A stretch of 64,000 nt of DNA from Planctomycetaceae bacterium (GTDB lineage Bacteria > Planctomycetota > Planctomycetia > Pirellulales > PNKZ01): positions 186,001-250,000 of the forward strand of contig JAEUIN010000273.1 in assembly GCA_016793115.1 (NCBI GenBank), in the 5' to 3' direction. The notes below the pieces were generated by a model. It had not been told where the DNA came from. It did no database searches and saw only the letters and a program-made list of their open reading frames with translations. This document shows positions 33,549 through 43,030 of the stretch, one piece after another. Position numbers and translations under genes: made by a program. Within the stretch, counting starts at the first letter, position 1. Every line of letters begins with the position of its first letter.

Positions 33549-34337
33549 ATGAACGAACTCCCGTTTCAAGGCCGTACGGCGATCGTGACCGGCGGCGCAG
33601 AAGGAATCGGCCGCGCTACGGCGGTACGGCTTGCATTGGGAGGCGCGCGCGTCTTCACCGGCGACATTCAAGTCCGTCCGGAAAACAGCGAGCGCTTCGC
33701 CAAACTCGGCATCGAGCCGCTGGAATGCGACGTTCGTAGCGACACCGCGGTACGGAGACTCGTCGAAACCGCCCTCGCGAAGACCGGGCGCCTCGACATC
33801 CTCGTGAATAATGCCGGGATCGGCATGGTGAAGCAAATCCCCGACGTCACGGAGGAAGAATGGGATCGGGTGCTCGACACGAACCTTAAAGCCGTATTCC
33901 TCACCTGCAAGTACTCGATCGGCCCAATGCGAACGGGCGGCGGGGGAAGCATCGTTAACGTTTCGAGCAACGCCGGCATTCTGCCGCGGGCCCACGATCC
34001 AGTTTATAGTACCAGCAAGGGTGCGCTGATCGCCCTGACGCGCAGCCTCGCGTTGTGCCATGCTCGCGATAAGATCCGCGTCAACGCCGTTTGCCCCGGA
34101 CCGGTAGGGGACACCGGCATGATGAACGCCGATCTGGCGAAAGCGACCGACCCACAAGCATTCGCCGATCAAATGATCGACGCCAGCCCGCTGGCTCGCG
34201 CCCATCGTCGGATGATCACGCCCGACGAGGTGGCGGAATCAATTTGCTATTTGGCGAGCGATGCCGCGATCATGGTTACCGGGACGAGCATCGCCATCGA
34301 CGGCGGCAAATCGCTGGGAGTTCCGCCGAAGGCCTAG
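33549..34337 (+). CDS. Short-chain dehydrogenase/reductase (SDR)
   Basis: A 262-residue classical SDR. The cofactor loop T-G-G-A-E-G-I-G lies at residues 14-21, NNAG at 87-90, catalytic Ser140, Tyr153 and Lys157 (YSTSK), and Asn112. Asp39 at the end of the second strand (VFTGDI) suggests NAD(H) preference. The alcohol or ketone substrate cannot be deduced; a sugar or polyol is likely from the surroundings. It lies between a sulfatase and a sulfotransferase, about 90 bases from each. Confidence 0.92.
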   Translation: MNELPFQGRTAIVTGGAEGIGRATAVRLALGGARVFTGDIQVRPENSERFAKLGIEPLECDVRSDTAVRRLVETALAKTGRLDILVNNAGIGMVKQIPDVTEEEWDRVLDTNLKAVFLTCKYSIGPMRTGGGGSIVNVSSNAGILPRAHDPVYSTSKGALIALTRSLALCHARDKIRVNAVCPGPVGDTGMMNADLAKATDPQAFADQMIDASPLARAHRRMITPDEVAESICYLASDAAIMVTGTSIAIDGGKSLGVPPKA

Positions 34338-34428
34338 AAACGGCAAGGGGACGATCGCGTCGAGGCTATGTAACGGCGAGAACAAGTTCGCGCTCTCGAG
34401 ATCGACAACCGTAAGAGAGCGGCCACAG

Positions 34429-35547
34429 ATGGACGGAGCGACCACACGAGGCGCGAAGCGAAATGTGCGCTTCTATCATTTGCGCAATTGGCTTGGAATG
34501 CCGCTCTCGGTCTGGCTTCCTCTCTTAGCCGAAAACCGCTTCGCCGTCACCCGAATCGGCCAAGCGACGCGGCAGACCTTCTTCTCGTGCGGCAATTCGC
34601 TATTTCATCGCCTCGATCAGCTATTCTATTCCAAGAGAGTCGCCGCCTCGGCGGAGCCGAAACCGCCGCTATTTGTGATCGACCATTGGCGAACCGGCAC
34701 GACGTTGCTGCATGAATTGCTCGTCCAGGATAAACAATTCAGCTATCCGACGACCTTTCAAGTTCTAGCGCCGCATCATTTTTTGCTGACCGAGCGGTGG
34801 TTGCCGCGTCTGCTGAGTCATGCCGTCCCCAACCGACGGCCGATGGACAACATGCCGTTCGGACTGCAAGCGCCGCAGGAAGATGAGTTTGCCCTGTGCA
34901 ACATGGGCGTGGCGTCACCGTACTTGCGTTGGGCATTTCCTCGGCACTACGTCGAGGCCGGCTGGTGTCTCGACATCGAAGCGCTTACGGCGCGCGAGCG
35001 AGATCGTTGGTCCGCAGCCATGACTCGATTCGTGCGACGCTTGACGTGGCGCGACGCGCGGCGTCTGGTGCTTAAGTCGCCGACGCACACGGCACGTATT
35101 GCGACGCTGTCACGTTTGTTTCCCGGCGCGCAGTTTGTGCACATCGTTCGCAATCCGTACCAAGTCTTCGCCTCTACGATGCACACTTGGCGGCAACTCT
35201 GGGAATCGATGGGTTTTCACAGCCCGAACTTCGAAGGGCTGGAAGAATATGTCTTAGCCACATTGGCGCGGATGTACGAAAGCTTCGAACGAGCGCTCCC
35301 GAATCCGCCCTCACAACAACTCTGTGAATTGCGCTACGAAGACCTATTGCTTGATCCGCTCGGCGAGTTGAAAAAGATCTACGACCGATTGGAAATCGAC
35401 GGGTTCGAGGATGCTCTTCCCAATATGCAGACGCTCCTCGCCAAACGAGCTTCCTACCAAACGAATCGGCACGAATTGTCAGACGACCTGCGCGGCGAGA
35501 TTCGTAACCGCTGGCAAGGCTACTTCGCTCGTTACGGCTACACGTAG
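34429..35547 (+). CDS. Sulfotransferase-family protein
   Basis: A 372-residue PAPS-dependent sulfotransferase-like protein. The 5'-phosphosulfate loop is DHWRTGTTLLHELL (R88-T-G-T-T92) and the 3'-phosphate region is FVHIVRNPYQVFASTMHTW, both as expected. No export signal is obvious, so sulfation would occur in the cytoplasm, possibly on lipid-linked sugars. ATG 34429 is preceded by AAGAGAG. Co-directional with the sulfatase and SDR genes. The pairing of a sulfotransferase with a sulfatase is notable because they catalyse opposite reactions. Confidence 0.88.
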   Translation: MDGATTRGAKRNVRFYHLRNWLGMPLSVWLPLLAENRFAVTRIGQATRQTFFSCGNSLFHRLDQLFYSKRVAASAEPKPPLFVIDHWRTGTTLLHELLVQDKQFSYPTTFQVLAPHHFLLTERWLPRLLSHAVPNRRPMDNMPFGLQAPQEDEFALCNMGVASPYLRWAFPRHYVEAGWCLDIEALTARERDRWSAAMTRFVRRLTWRDARRLVLKSPTHTARIATLSRLFPGAQFVHIVRNPYQVFASTMHTWRQLWESMGFHSPNFEGLEEYVLATLARMYESFERALPNPPSQQLCELRYEDLLLDPLGELKKIYDRLEIDGFEDALPNMQTLLAKRASYQTNRHELSDDLRGEIRNRWQGYFARYGYT

Positions 35548-35622
35548 CTGCTGCGGAGCCCGAAAGAGAGGATTCGGAGAGTCGCCTTCGATTCCCGGCC
35601 TTAGGTCGGCCTCCGCACCGCG

Positions 35623-36882
35623 TTAGCTTCCAAATGGGTTGGCGGCGGCAGGTACCGCGCCGCCCGCCGGTGGCGCAGCTTCCGCCGGTGCGGTTCCGTC
35701 GGCAGGTGCGGGTGCGGGCGCCGCCCCGGGTTTTACTTCCGGCGCGATGGCGAACCCGGCGACGTGCTCCAGCGGCTTCGTCTGCTGCACTTCCCGTAGG
35801 CATTGAATCAACCCGGTCGTCGTGCCCAGGTAGATTCGATCGCTATCCGCGTTAACGATCTGGAGTTCGAGCCCCGGGATCGGCATCGCGCCAAGACGCG
35901 CTCCGCTCGCGGCGTCGAGCACCGCCAGTTGGCCTGACATATCGACTACGTACACCCGCGACGAACTTTGGGCGAGAAACCTGCCGACGCCGACTTGATG
36001 CCAAACTTGGTGCCCCGTGCGGGGATCAAGTCGCACCATGTCTCCCGTTTCCGTCACGACGTAGAGCGCGCCGTTGATCGCCACGAGACGATGCGAGATC
36101 GAATTACCTGCGGAAAAACTCCAGACGTCGAGCCCCGACTCTTGATCCAAGCAGTAAACGGTGCCGCGCCGCGAGGCCGCGTAAACGAACGGCGACATGA
36201 AGAGCGGCGCCGCGACGGCGTCGTCGTTCATACGAAACCGGAATTGAACGACATCCTTTGACAACTCGCGTGAGTACACGTAGCCCGCCGGCGTCGTCCA
36301 CAATAGCCGATTGCCTTCGATCACAGGCGGACGTTGTGCGGCGCCCGTACCCATATAGCGCTGCGGCACATGGTCGATCAGCGCTTCGCGCTCCAGCTTG
36401 TAGCTCTCCAAGATCCCGCTGTCGAGCGGCACGACGATATGCTCGCCGTCGATTGCCGGCCCTGCCGAAGGGGAGCCGCCAAGGCGCTGTTGCCAGAGCA
36501 AGGCTCCCGTGGCTCGATCCAGCAGGTAGAGCGTCGCGCCGTTCGTCACTCCAATAAACTTGTCGCCGACGGCCGGCGCGAGCGTCGGGTAACTCGGCTT
36601 GCCGACCTCGGACGTCCAATAGGCTCGGCCGTTTTCGGCGTCGAGGCATTGAATGACCCCTTGGCTCGTTTGTACGACGCAGATACCGCGGTGAACTCGG
36701 ACACTCTCCACACGTCCACGCGACGGATCGACTCGTACGTACGCCGCCCACGCCCGCTCCAGCCCAAGTTGTCGGGCCAGCGGATTCGAAATGAGTTCGG
36801 CACCCAGTTGCGCCGAGCAGTCTTTTGCGGCGGCCAAACACACAATGCCGGCGACAATGCCGGCGAGCGCGCGAGAAAGCAT
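35623..36882 (-). CDS. Secreted PQQ-repeat (BamB-like) beta-propeller protein
   Basis: A 419-residue protein with a signal peptide (ALAGIVAGIVCLAAAKDCSA; a Cys near the cleavage site leaves lipoprotein status open). It contains at least five PQQ-like blades with the pattern VYCLDQESGLDVWSF, LYLLDRATGALLWQQ and VRLDPRTGHQVWHQ. The last 50 residues are Ala/Pro/Gly-rich and probably disordered. Such propellers are scaffolds (as in BamB) more often than dehydrogenases; no quinone-binding residues can be claimed. Divergent from the 1326-residue unknown gene. Confidence 0.85.
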   Translation of the reverse strand: MLSRALAGIVAGIVCLAAAKDCSAQLGAELISNPLARQLGLERAWAAYVRVDPSRGRVESVRVHRGICVVQTSQGVIQCLDAENGRAYWTSEVGKPSYPTLAPAVGDKFIGVTNGATLYLLDRATGALLWQQRLGGSPSAGPAIDGEHIVVPLDSGILESYKLEREALIDHVPQRYMGTGAAQRPPVIEGNRLLWTTPAGYVYSRELSKDVVQFRFRMNDDAVAAPLFMSPFVYAASRRGTVYCLDQESGLDVWSFSAGNSISHRLVAINGALYVVTETGDMVRLDPRTGHQVWHQVGVGRFLAQSSSRVYVVDMSGQLAVLDAASGARLGAMPIPGLELQIVNADSDRIYLGTTTGLIQCLREVQQTKPLEHVAGFAIAPEVKPGAAPAPAPADGTAPAEAAPPAGGAVPAAANPFGS

Positions 36883-37141
36883 GACGATTCGCCTGTCGGG
36901 AGAACTTCGGAACTTGCGACGGTTCGGAATCTAGGCGGTTTCCCGCCACGCGGCCCTCGCCGCTATTCTGACGGCGCCAATGACGGACAGTCTGCTGCCG
37001 TGGCAGTCCCGGCAAGATGGGGGGCAATGGCGTACCGAGGCCGCGGCTTCTATGATAATCACTTGGGCGTCGACGGAAGATGCAAAATTGGGCTCATTTG
37101 GGCGATTTACCCGTCTCTGCAGGCCTGCGATTGCGAAGACC

Positions 37142-40100
37142 ATGGATGTAGCGAACGTGACGCCGCCCGAACGCTCGCTGAGCCAAGAAATCGTCGGCTA
37201 TCTCAACTTTTCGGAAGGACCGGCGGACCCCCGGTTTTATCGGGCGATCAGCGACGCGTATCGGCAACTCGATGCCGAGTCGTCGCCGGGCAAACCAACT
37301 CCCCTTCGGCGTCGCTTCGTCGACTGGCTTCGTTCGGAAATGGCACGTCTTGAAGCCGAAGGCCAAGCTTTCCGCAATCTAAGCCAGGCCCGCGACGTGT
37401 TTGAGGCGACCGTCGACCGCCTGCTGCCGGCCTACCGCGACTTCCATCGCGACCTGCTGTTCCACCAGACCGACGATGAACTATTCCGACCGTACTTCCT
37501 AGCCCGCGCGCTGCAGACGGTGCTGCGTCTTCGTTTGGCCGGTACCGACGACGTGGATCTCGTGCCGCAGGCGTTGGACAAGCTTAACGACTTTCTCGGC
37601 CATCGCCCGACGGCCGTCTTGCAGAACGACCGCAAACTGGAACCGTACGAGCACGAATGGGTCGCACCGCTTCCGGTCTACGTCGCCGGTGCGGGCTTGG
37701 CCCATGATCGCTACCGCCTCGTATTGGAGAAGGCTTTGGCGATTCTCTCGGAGACCGATTCTGAAGTCTTGCTCCAAGCATATTTTGATCCGGCGCTCAT
37801 TGAAGAACTCGCGATCGATCCTCGGGCCTACGACTTCGATCATCCGGTGAACAAGCGGCCGAACTATCACTTCGGCCAATGGGATCCGCACCATATCGAC
37901 GGCCGCGGCCGTTACCGCCGCTTTGTGTTTCAAGAAGTGACCCTGCACGCCATCTGGCAACGCTCGCAAGAAGAAGCGGAGGCGACGGCCGACGAACTGT
38001 TGTTCGAAGCCGGAGCGGTGCTGGCGGGCACGATGCTGATGGCGTCGGCGGTCAGCGGCAACGGGCCCGACGCGCACGATTCAAGCGTCACGCTGTCGAC
38101 TTTGTTGCCGCGAATCGTGCGGTGCCGCGAAGAGTTCTACGCGCGTTTGCTCCAACGAGTCGGAGGGGCGCACGGCGACCGCTTGCGCGCGGAAGCGGAA
38201 ACGTTGCGTCAGCCGTTCGGCGGCGCGCGCCAGCACTTGAATCAGAGACTCGCGCGGTTGCGGGCGGTGCAATTGCAGCACGTTCATCTCGCACAACTTT
38301 TCGCCAAGATGGGTTACGCGGAGGCGGGTCGACGGCAGGCGCAAATCGTGCCGGTGGCCAGCGCACGCATGCTCTGCGAAATCAACGGCGTCATCACGAC
38401 GATTCATCAGCTGGTGGATCGCGGACAATTGCCCCAAGCCGCGGCGGAAGTTCCCGAAGCGGTTTCGCTGCTGCATCGAGCGATCGAATGCGGAGCGCTC
38501 GTCGACCCGTGGAACATACTGGGTTTCCAAGGTCAATTCAGTTTGTTTCCGGCGCTGGAAAACACCGTTCGCGATCATCGCGTCGACGTGTTAGTGCATC
38601 TCGTCAAACGTATCTTTGCGTTGCTCGTGCGGCTGGTGGGAGAAGCGGCGGCAAGCGGCGAACACGACTTGCGCGACAAACTCCAGGGGTTGCTCGACTC
38701 CATGTCGGAATGGTGGGACCAGTTCGCTTCGACGACCGTCTCCGGAGTCGACCCGGTCAGCGGTCACGACGCGGTGCTGTCGGCCGAACAGATCGCCGAA
38801 GCGCTCGGCGCTTGGCAACAAGGAGGCGCGGAGACCGGCGACATTCAATTCTGGCGTAAGCACGTCGCCCATTTCAGCAGTCCTAAATCGTATGCCTTGG
38901 TGGTGGAGACGCTTCTTGACAAACACGACTACGTCGCATCGATGGGCTTGCTCATGCAGTGGCTCGGTCGCTTCGGCGATTTACCCTTAGTCGAAGGGGA
39001 TTTTTCGTTTCACGCGCTGGCGACGCGCTGGCTGCAAGAGATGCTCGGTAATGAGGCGCGCTCCGGCTTTGCGGATCCAGGCGCGCGGCGCGATCTCATC
39101 GCCAAGTTTTTCGACTATCTCGAGGCGAACGCCGACGAGAACTGGTCGGTCCCGCGATTTGAGTTGGCCGAAAACGGGCGTCGGCCACGACGCGAGACCC
39201 GAACGCTCGGCGACGAACTGGAATCGGACGACGACGATGAGGAGTCGGAAGAAAAGGCGCTGTTCGGCGCGGCGTACGAAGACGTCGTCTATCGCGACAG
39301 TACGCGCGACGGCAACGAGGGCGACACCGTGGGCGACGACGAAGATCAGTCCACGGAATACGAGTTGGAGAGCGAGGCGCAGCGCGTCATCACGCGTTTG
39401 GCCCTGATCGAAACCGCTGCGCGGCTGTGGAAGACCGTCGCCGTGGGCAGCGGTAACCAACCGACCGAAGGCGAGACGTTCCACATCGACCAAGACCGTC
39501 TCGTGTCTTGGTTGCGGCAGGCGGAAGACAATCGCCTCGGCCTCCTCAGATTGCTTGACCAATTGCATGACCACCGTTTGCCGGAGCCGCGAGGAACTCA
39601 CGCTTCTCTTGTCGAGTACGATCGCCGCCGGCAGGTGAAGGAAGACCTTGAAGCGCGGATCATCGTGACTGCGGTCGAAACGATCGAAGCCGGTCGACTC
39701 TTGCTCGCCGCGATCGATCAGCCGCCGGCTGATCTGCAGGCGCACGAATGGTCGGTGCGGTTCGTCGAAGCCGTAAGCCGGCTCAAGCGAGGCGATCGCG
39801 CCGCGCTCGTCGAAGGAATGCCGCGATTGCGCGCCGAATTGCTGGAGCGGCCGATCCTCTATGTTCCGCTGGCGAAAGGGGGCAAACCCCGTGAAATCGT
39901 CGATGTCCAGAGCATCCAGGCGGCGGCGGTCACGTTGCTGCAGGCGTTGCCTCGAGCCGGTTTGCTGGCCGAAACCTATCGCATGGTTTCCACGGTCCAA
40001 CTCATGGAGCGGCACCGGCCGGTCGGCGAAGGCGCTGTAACGGAGTTTGATCGACTGTTTCAAGTCGGATTCGACGCTTCCGTGCATGCCTTAATCGACG

Positions 40101-41122
40101 CCGTGGAATTCGGATCGCCGTCGGTGAGCTACGGAGAGGACGTGGAACACTCCACTGAATTGTTTGAAGGGTTGCAAACGCTCACCGAAGGTTGGCTCAA
40201 GCGTTGGAACACGCACTCCCGCAGCCTGCGGTTGTCGTCGCTTGAAAAGGCGGCCGATAAAAAGCGGTGGGAGCAACTCGTCGAGTTTATCAAGCGCTAC
40301 GGCAAAGATCTCTTCACGCCGAAGTTCTTAAACCTCGGCAATCTGCGGGCCGTGCTGCATCAGCGCGTCGACGTTTATCTTCGTCGACTGGAAGAGGACG
40401 ACTACGCCGAAAGCCGACCGACGCTTCTCGACGCGCTCGATAAAGACATTCAACGCCACGAAGCGGTTGAATTACTGACGATCGTCATCGAGACTCTGAT
40501 CGAAAACTACGCGGAATTCAAAGACTACAACAGCACGACGACGCAGAGCGACCAAGGCGATTTGCTCTACATTCTGCTCGACTTCCTACGCCTACGGCTG
40601 GGCTACGAACGTTTCGCCTGGAATTTACGCCCGGTCATGATGGTCCACGAAGTGCTCGTGCGGCGTCAAAAGACTGCGACCGCCGAACTCTGGCGTCGTG
40701 CCGTTACGGAGCGGACCTGCGAAGCCGCCGACTGGAACCTCAAACACCTGCGCGATCTGACGCGGCTCTACGGCGTTCGGCTGCCGACGATTTCCGATCG
40801 ACTCGGCGAACGATTCGTGCGGCCTTTGGCCGTGGATCGCCTTCGGGCGCTGATTCGGCCGGCGATCGTCGAGCTACGAAACGGCGACGAGCACACGGCT
40901 TTTTCATTGCTGGAGCAGGAACTTCGCGAGTTCACCGATAATCCGTGCGGTTCCGGACTCGATGTCCCGGCTTGGCTGCTGGCGCTGGAAGATGAAGCTC
41001 GCCGCGTACAAGCGCAAGTCGACCGGCGAGCCGCGATACCGCCGAGTCTGCCCGAACGCATTCCGCGCGTCACGCTCACTTGGGAAGAAGCCCTCCAGCA
41101 ATTGAGAGCGTGGGACGTTTAG
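37142..41122 (+). CDS. Very large unknown protein, possibly partner of the nuclease-like gene
   Basis: A 1326-residue soluble protein starting MDVANVTPPERSLSQEIVGYL; no signal peptide or membrane segment. It is predominantly helical throughout, with many Leu/Arg-rich helices, and resembles no family I know. Residues about 690-745 form a strongly acidic linker (ELESDDDDEESEE, then GDTVGDDEDQSTEYELESE) dividing it into an N-terminal part of about 690 and a C-terminal part of about 580 residues. The C-terminal part contains LLYILLDFLRLRLGYERFAWNLRPVM. I see no Walker, protease, kinase or nuclease motif. The next gene on the same strand encodes a coiled-coil protein with a nuclease-like domain, 119 bases downstream. 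ATG 37142 is chosen as the first good start after the divergent promoter region. Confidence 0.8.
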   Translation: MDVANVTPPERSLSQEIVGYLNFSEGPADPRFYRAISDAYRQLDAESSPGKPTPLRRRFVDWLRSEMARLEAEGQAFRNLSQARDVFEATVDRLLPAYRDFHRDLLFHQTDDELFRPYFLARALQTVLRLRLAGTDDVDLVPQALDKLNDFLGHRPTAVLQNDRKLEPYEHEWVAPLPVYVAGAGLAHDRYRLVLEKALAILSETDSEVLLQAYFDPALIEELAIDPRAYDFDHPVNKRPNYHFGQWDPHHIDGRGRYRRFVFQEVTLHAIWQRSQEEAEATADELLFEAGAVLAGTMLMASAVSGNGPDAHDSSVTLSTLLPRIVRCREEFYARLLQRVGGAHGDRLRAEAETLRQPFGGARQHLNQRLARLRAVQLQHVHLAQLFAKMGYAEAGRRQAQIVPVASARMLCEINGVITTIHQLVDRGQLPQAAAEVPEAVSLLHRAIECGALVDPWNILGFQGQFSLFPALENTVRDHRVDVLVHLVKRIFALLVRLVGEAAASGEHDLRDKLQGLLDSMSEWWDQFASTTVSGVDPVSGHDAVLSAEQIAEALGAWQQGGAETGDIQFWRKHVAHFSSPKSYALVVETLLDKHDYVASMGLLMQWLGRFGDLPLVEGDFSFHALATRWLQEMLGNEARSGFADPGARRDLIAKFFDYLEANADENWSVPRFELAENGRRPRRETRTLGDELESDDDDEESEEKALFGAAYEDVVYRDSTRDGNEGDTVGDDEDQSTEYELESEAQRVITRLALIETAARLWKTVAVGSGNQPTEGETFHIDQDRLVSWLRQAEDNRLGLLRLLDQLHDHRLPEPRGTHASLVEYDRRRQVKEDLEARIIVTAVETIEAGRLLLAAIDQPPADLQAHEWSVRFVEAVSRLKRGDRAALVEGMPRLRAELLERPILYVPLAKGGKPREIVDVQSIQAAAVTLLQALPRAGLLAETYRMVSTVQLMERHRPVGEGAVTEFDRLFQVGFDASVHALIDAVEFGSPSVSYGEDVEHSTELFEGLQTLTEGWLKRWNTHSRSLRLSSLEKAADKKRWEQLVEFIKRYGKDLFTPKFLNLGNLRAVLHQRVDVYLRRLEEDDYAESRPTLLDALDKDIQRHEAVELLTIVIETLIENYAEFKDYNSTTTQSDQGDLLYILLDFLRLRLGYERFAWNLRPVMMVHEVLVRRQKTATAELWRRAVTERTCEAADWNLKHLRDLTRLYGVRLPTISDRLGERFVRPLAVDRLRALIRPAIVELRNGDEHTAFSLLEQELREFTDNPCGSGLDVPAWLLALEDEARRVQAQVDRRAAIPPSLPERIPRVTLTWEEALQQLRAWDV

Positions 41123-41164
41123 TTGATCCGGCAAAGATAAACAAAACCTGCCCATGGTTAACTA

Positions 41165-41192
41165 GTGACGGGCTTCGACCTTCTGTTATATT
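41165..41192 (+). promoter_or_regulatory. Candidate promoter before the nuclease-like gene
   Basis: GTGACG (41165) and TATATT (41187-41192) are separated by 16 bases, a weak match to a sigma-70 promoter. It would allow the downstream gene to be expressed separately from the 1326-residue protein. Confidence 0.25.
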
Positions 41193-41241
41193 GAACACCC
41201 GTTCAGTGCCCGCCGTTCCACCGTTGCGAAAGGATGCCGCC

Positions 41242-42921
41242 GTGTCGGACACGATCCCCATCGAATCCGCCCGCTATGCGACCGCTGAATCGGAAACGCC
41301 CACGTCAATGTTCCTCCAGTTGGAGGTGGATGATCCCGAGACGGTCGTCGCTCTGAGCCAACATCCGGAGGGGCTTGCTCGCGACGCCTTCGCACTCAAG
41401 GCACTGCGCATCGGCGTGCTGGCGCTCGGCCAAGCCCGCGGTCAGATCGACGCCGCCGCGGTGCGCAATGAGTGCCAACGCATGTTGGAACTGGTCGCCG
41501 TGCAACTTCGCGAGCACTCGGGAGCGCTGCAACAGCGACTCTCCGGCACGCTGCATGAGTATTTCGATCCGCAGAACGGCCGCTTTCACGACCGGGTCGA
41601 GCGCCTCATCAAGCGCGACGGCGAACTCGAACAGGTGCTACGCCGCCAAATCGGTCATGACGATTCCATCCTCAGCAAGACGCTTTCGGCCCACTTCGGC
41701 CCCGACAGCCCGTTGATGAAGCGGCTCAGCCCCAACGAAGCGGAAGGGCTACTTTGTGCGTTGCGTGAAACATTCGGCAAGCAGTTGGAAACGCAACGCG
41801 AGACGGTGCTGAAGGAGTTTTCGCTGAACAACCGCGAAGGCGCGCTGGCCCGCTTGGTACAAGAGCTCACCGAAAATCAGGGCAAACTCACGCAAACGCT
41901 CCAGGGGAAGATCGACACGGTCGTGAAAGAGTTTTCGCTCGACGCCGACGACTCGGCCTTGAGCCGGCTCGTGAAAAACGTCACGGCCGCGCAGCAAACG
42001 ATCTCCAGCGAATTCTCGCTGGACAACGAGCAGTCGGCCCTTTCACGACTGACGAAGATGCTCAAGAGCGCCGACGCGGCGATCCACGACAACCTGACGC
42101 TCGACAGCGACACGTCGGCTCTCGCGCGCCTCAAGCGCGAGCTCGTCACGATTCTCGACGCACAATCGAAAACGAATCGCGAGTTTCAAGAAGAAGTCAA
42201 GGTCGCAATCGCGACGATCACCGCCAAGAAGCAAGCCGAGCAACAGACCACGCGGCACGGATTGGTCTTCGAGCAGGCTTTATTCACGTTCTTGCAAGAC
42301 CTCTGTCGACCGTCGAACGACATGGTCGAGTTCACCGGCAACTCGACCGGCTTGATCAAGAATTGCAAAAAGGGCGACTGCCTGATCGAACTCGGCCCCG
42401 AGCATGCCGCGGCCGGAGCGAAGATCTGCGTCGAGGCCAAAGAAGTCGTCGGCTTCGACATCCGCCAAGCGCGGGCCGAGATTGAAGAGGGACGGAAAAA
42501 TCGCGCGGCGCAGATCGGGTTGTTCGTTTACTCGAAGAAAACGGCCCCGGCGGGCTTTGAGCCGATCACCCGTTTCGGCGACGACGTGTTCGTCGTCTGG
42601 GACGCCGAAGACGCGACGACGGACCAGTTTGTCAAGCTGGGCCTGACTGTGGCTCGTGCGCTTTGCAGCCGCGCGGAAGCCGAACGCCAGGCGCAGCAGG
42701 TCGACTTCACCGCAGTTGATAAGGCGATCTTGGCCGTTCAAAAGCGGTACGACGACTTCGACCAGATCAACAAATACGCCGACGGCATCATGAAGACGAG
42801 CGACGACATCAAAGAACGCGTTCGCATCATGCGCAAGGCGATCGAACGCGAGGTCGTCGAAATCTCGCGCCAGATCGAAGATTTCAAGCAATTTGTTCAA
42901 TCGGTCGGCGGAGCGGAGTGA
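41242..42921 (+). CDS. Coiled-coil protein with 27-residue repeats and a PD-(D/E)XK-like C-terminal domain
   Basis: A 559-residue cytoplasmic protein. The first 340 residues are helical/coiled-coil and include four repeats of (F/L)(S/T)L(D/N)xxxxAL(S/A)RL near residues 193, 231, 258 and 285, the last three exactly 27 apart. A second region starts at RHGLVFEQALFTFL and resembles restriction-endonuclease-like folds: D379 in KKGDCLIEL and E398-A-K400 in CVEAKEVVGF fit the D...ExK pattern, with NRAAQIGLFVYSKKTAP and DVFVVWDAED after it. This suggests DNA binding or cleavage, but activity is inferred. A C-terminal helix follows. The GTG at 41242 has AAAGGA about 8 bases upstream. I recall relatives in many bacteria but no named function. 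Confidence 0.78.
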   Translation: MSDTIPIESARYATAESETPTSMFLQLEVDDPETVVALSQHPEGLARDAFALKALRIGVLALGQARGQIDAAAVRNECQRMLELVAVQLREHSGALQQRLSGTLHEYFDPQNGRFHDRVERLIKRDGELEQVLRRQIGHDDSILSKTLSAHFGPDSPLMKRLSPNEAEGLLCALRETFGKQLETQRETVLKEFSLNNREGALARLVQELTENQGKLTQTLQGKIDTVVKEFSLDADDSALSRLVKNVTAAQQTISSEFSLDNEQSALSRLTKMLKSADAAIHDNLTLDSDTSALARLKRELVTILDAQSKTNREFQEEVKVAIATITAKKQAEQQTTRHGLVFEQALFTFLQDLCRPSNDMVEFTGNSTGLIKNCKKGDCLIELGPEHAAAGAKICVEAKEVVGFDIRQARAEIEEGRKNRAAQIGLFVYSKKTAPAGFEPITRFGDDVFVVWDAEDATTDQFVKLGLTVARALCSRAEAERQAQQVDFTAVDKAILAVQKRYDDFDQINKYADGIMKTSDDIKERVRIMRKAIEREVVEISRQIEDFKQFVQSVGGAE

Positions 42922-42989
42922 TACCGGCCGCGCAGATGCCCAAGAATGCGGAATGCTGAGTGGGGAATCCGAGCTCATCCACTTTTCGC

Positions 42990-43019
42990 TCCGTGTTCTC
43001 CGCGCCATCCGTGGTGATT
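42990..43019. repeat. Intergenic repeat, copy 1 (TCCGTGTTCTCCGCGCC...)
   Basis: About 30 bases alike to the segment at 51837-51866 (roughly 25 of 30 positions identical). Both lie in short gaps next to gene ends. It resembles the CTCCGTG/GTGGTGA-type repeats I have seen scattered in environmental bacterial genomes. Confidence 0.5.
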
Positions 43020-43030
43020 AGAATTCTCGC

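Noticed and set aside
32394-34205. A 603-residue minus-strand frame over the sulfatase and SDR
   Set aside because: Antisense to two well-supported genes and crossing their gap; no recognisable domain.
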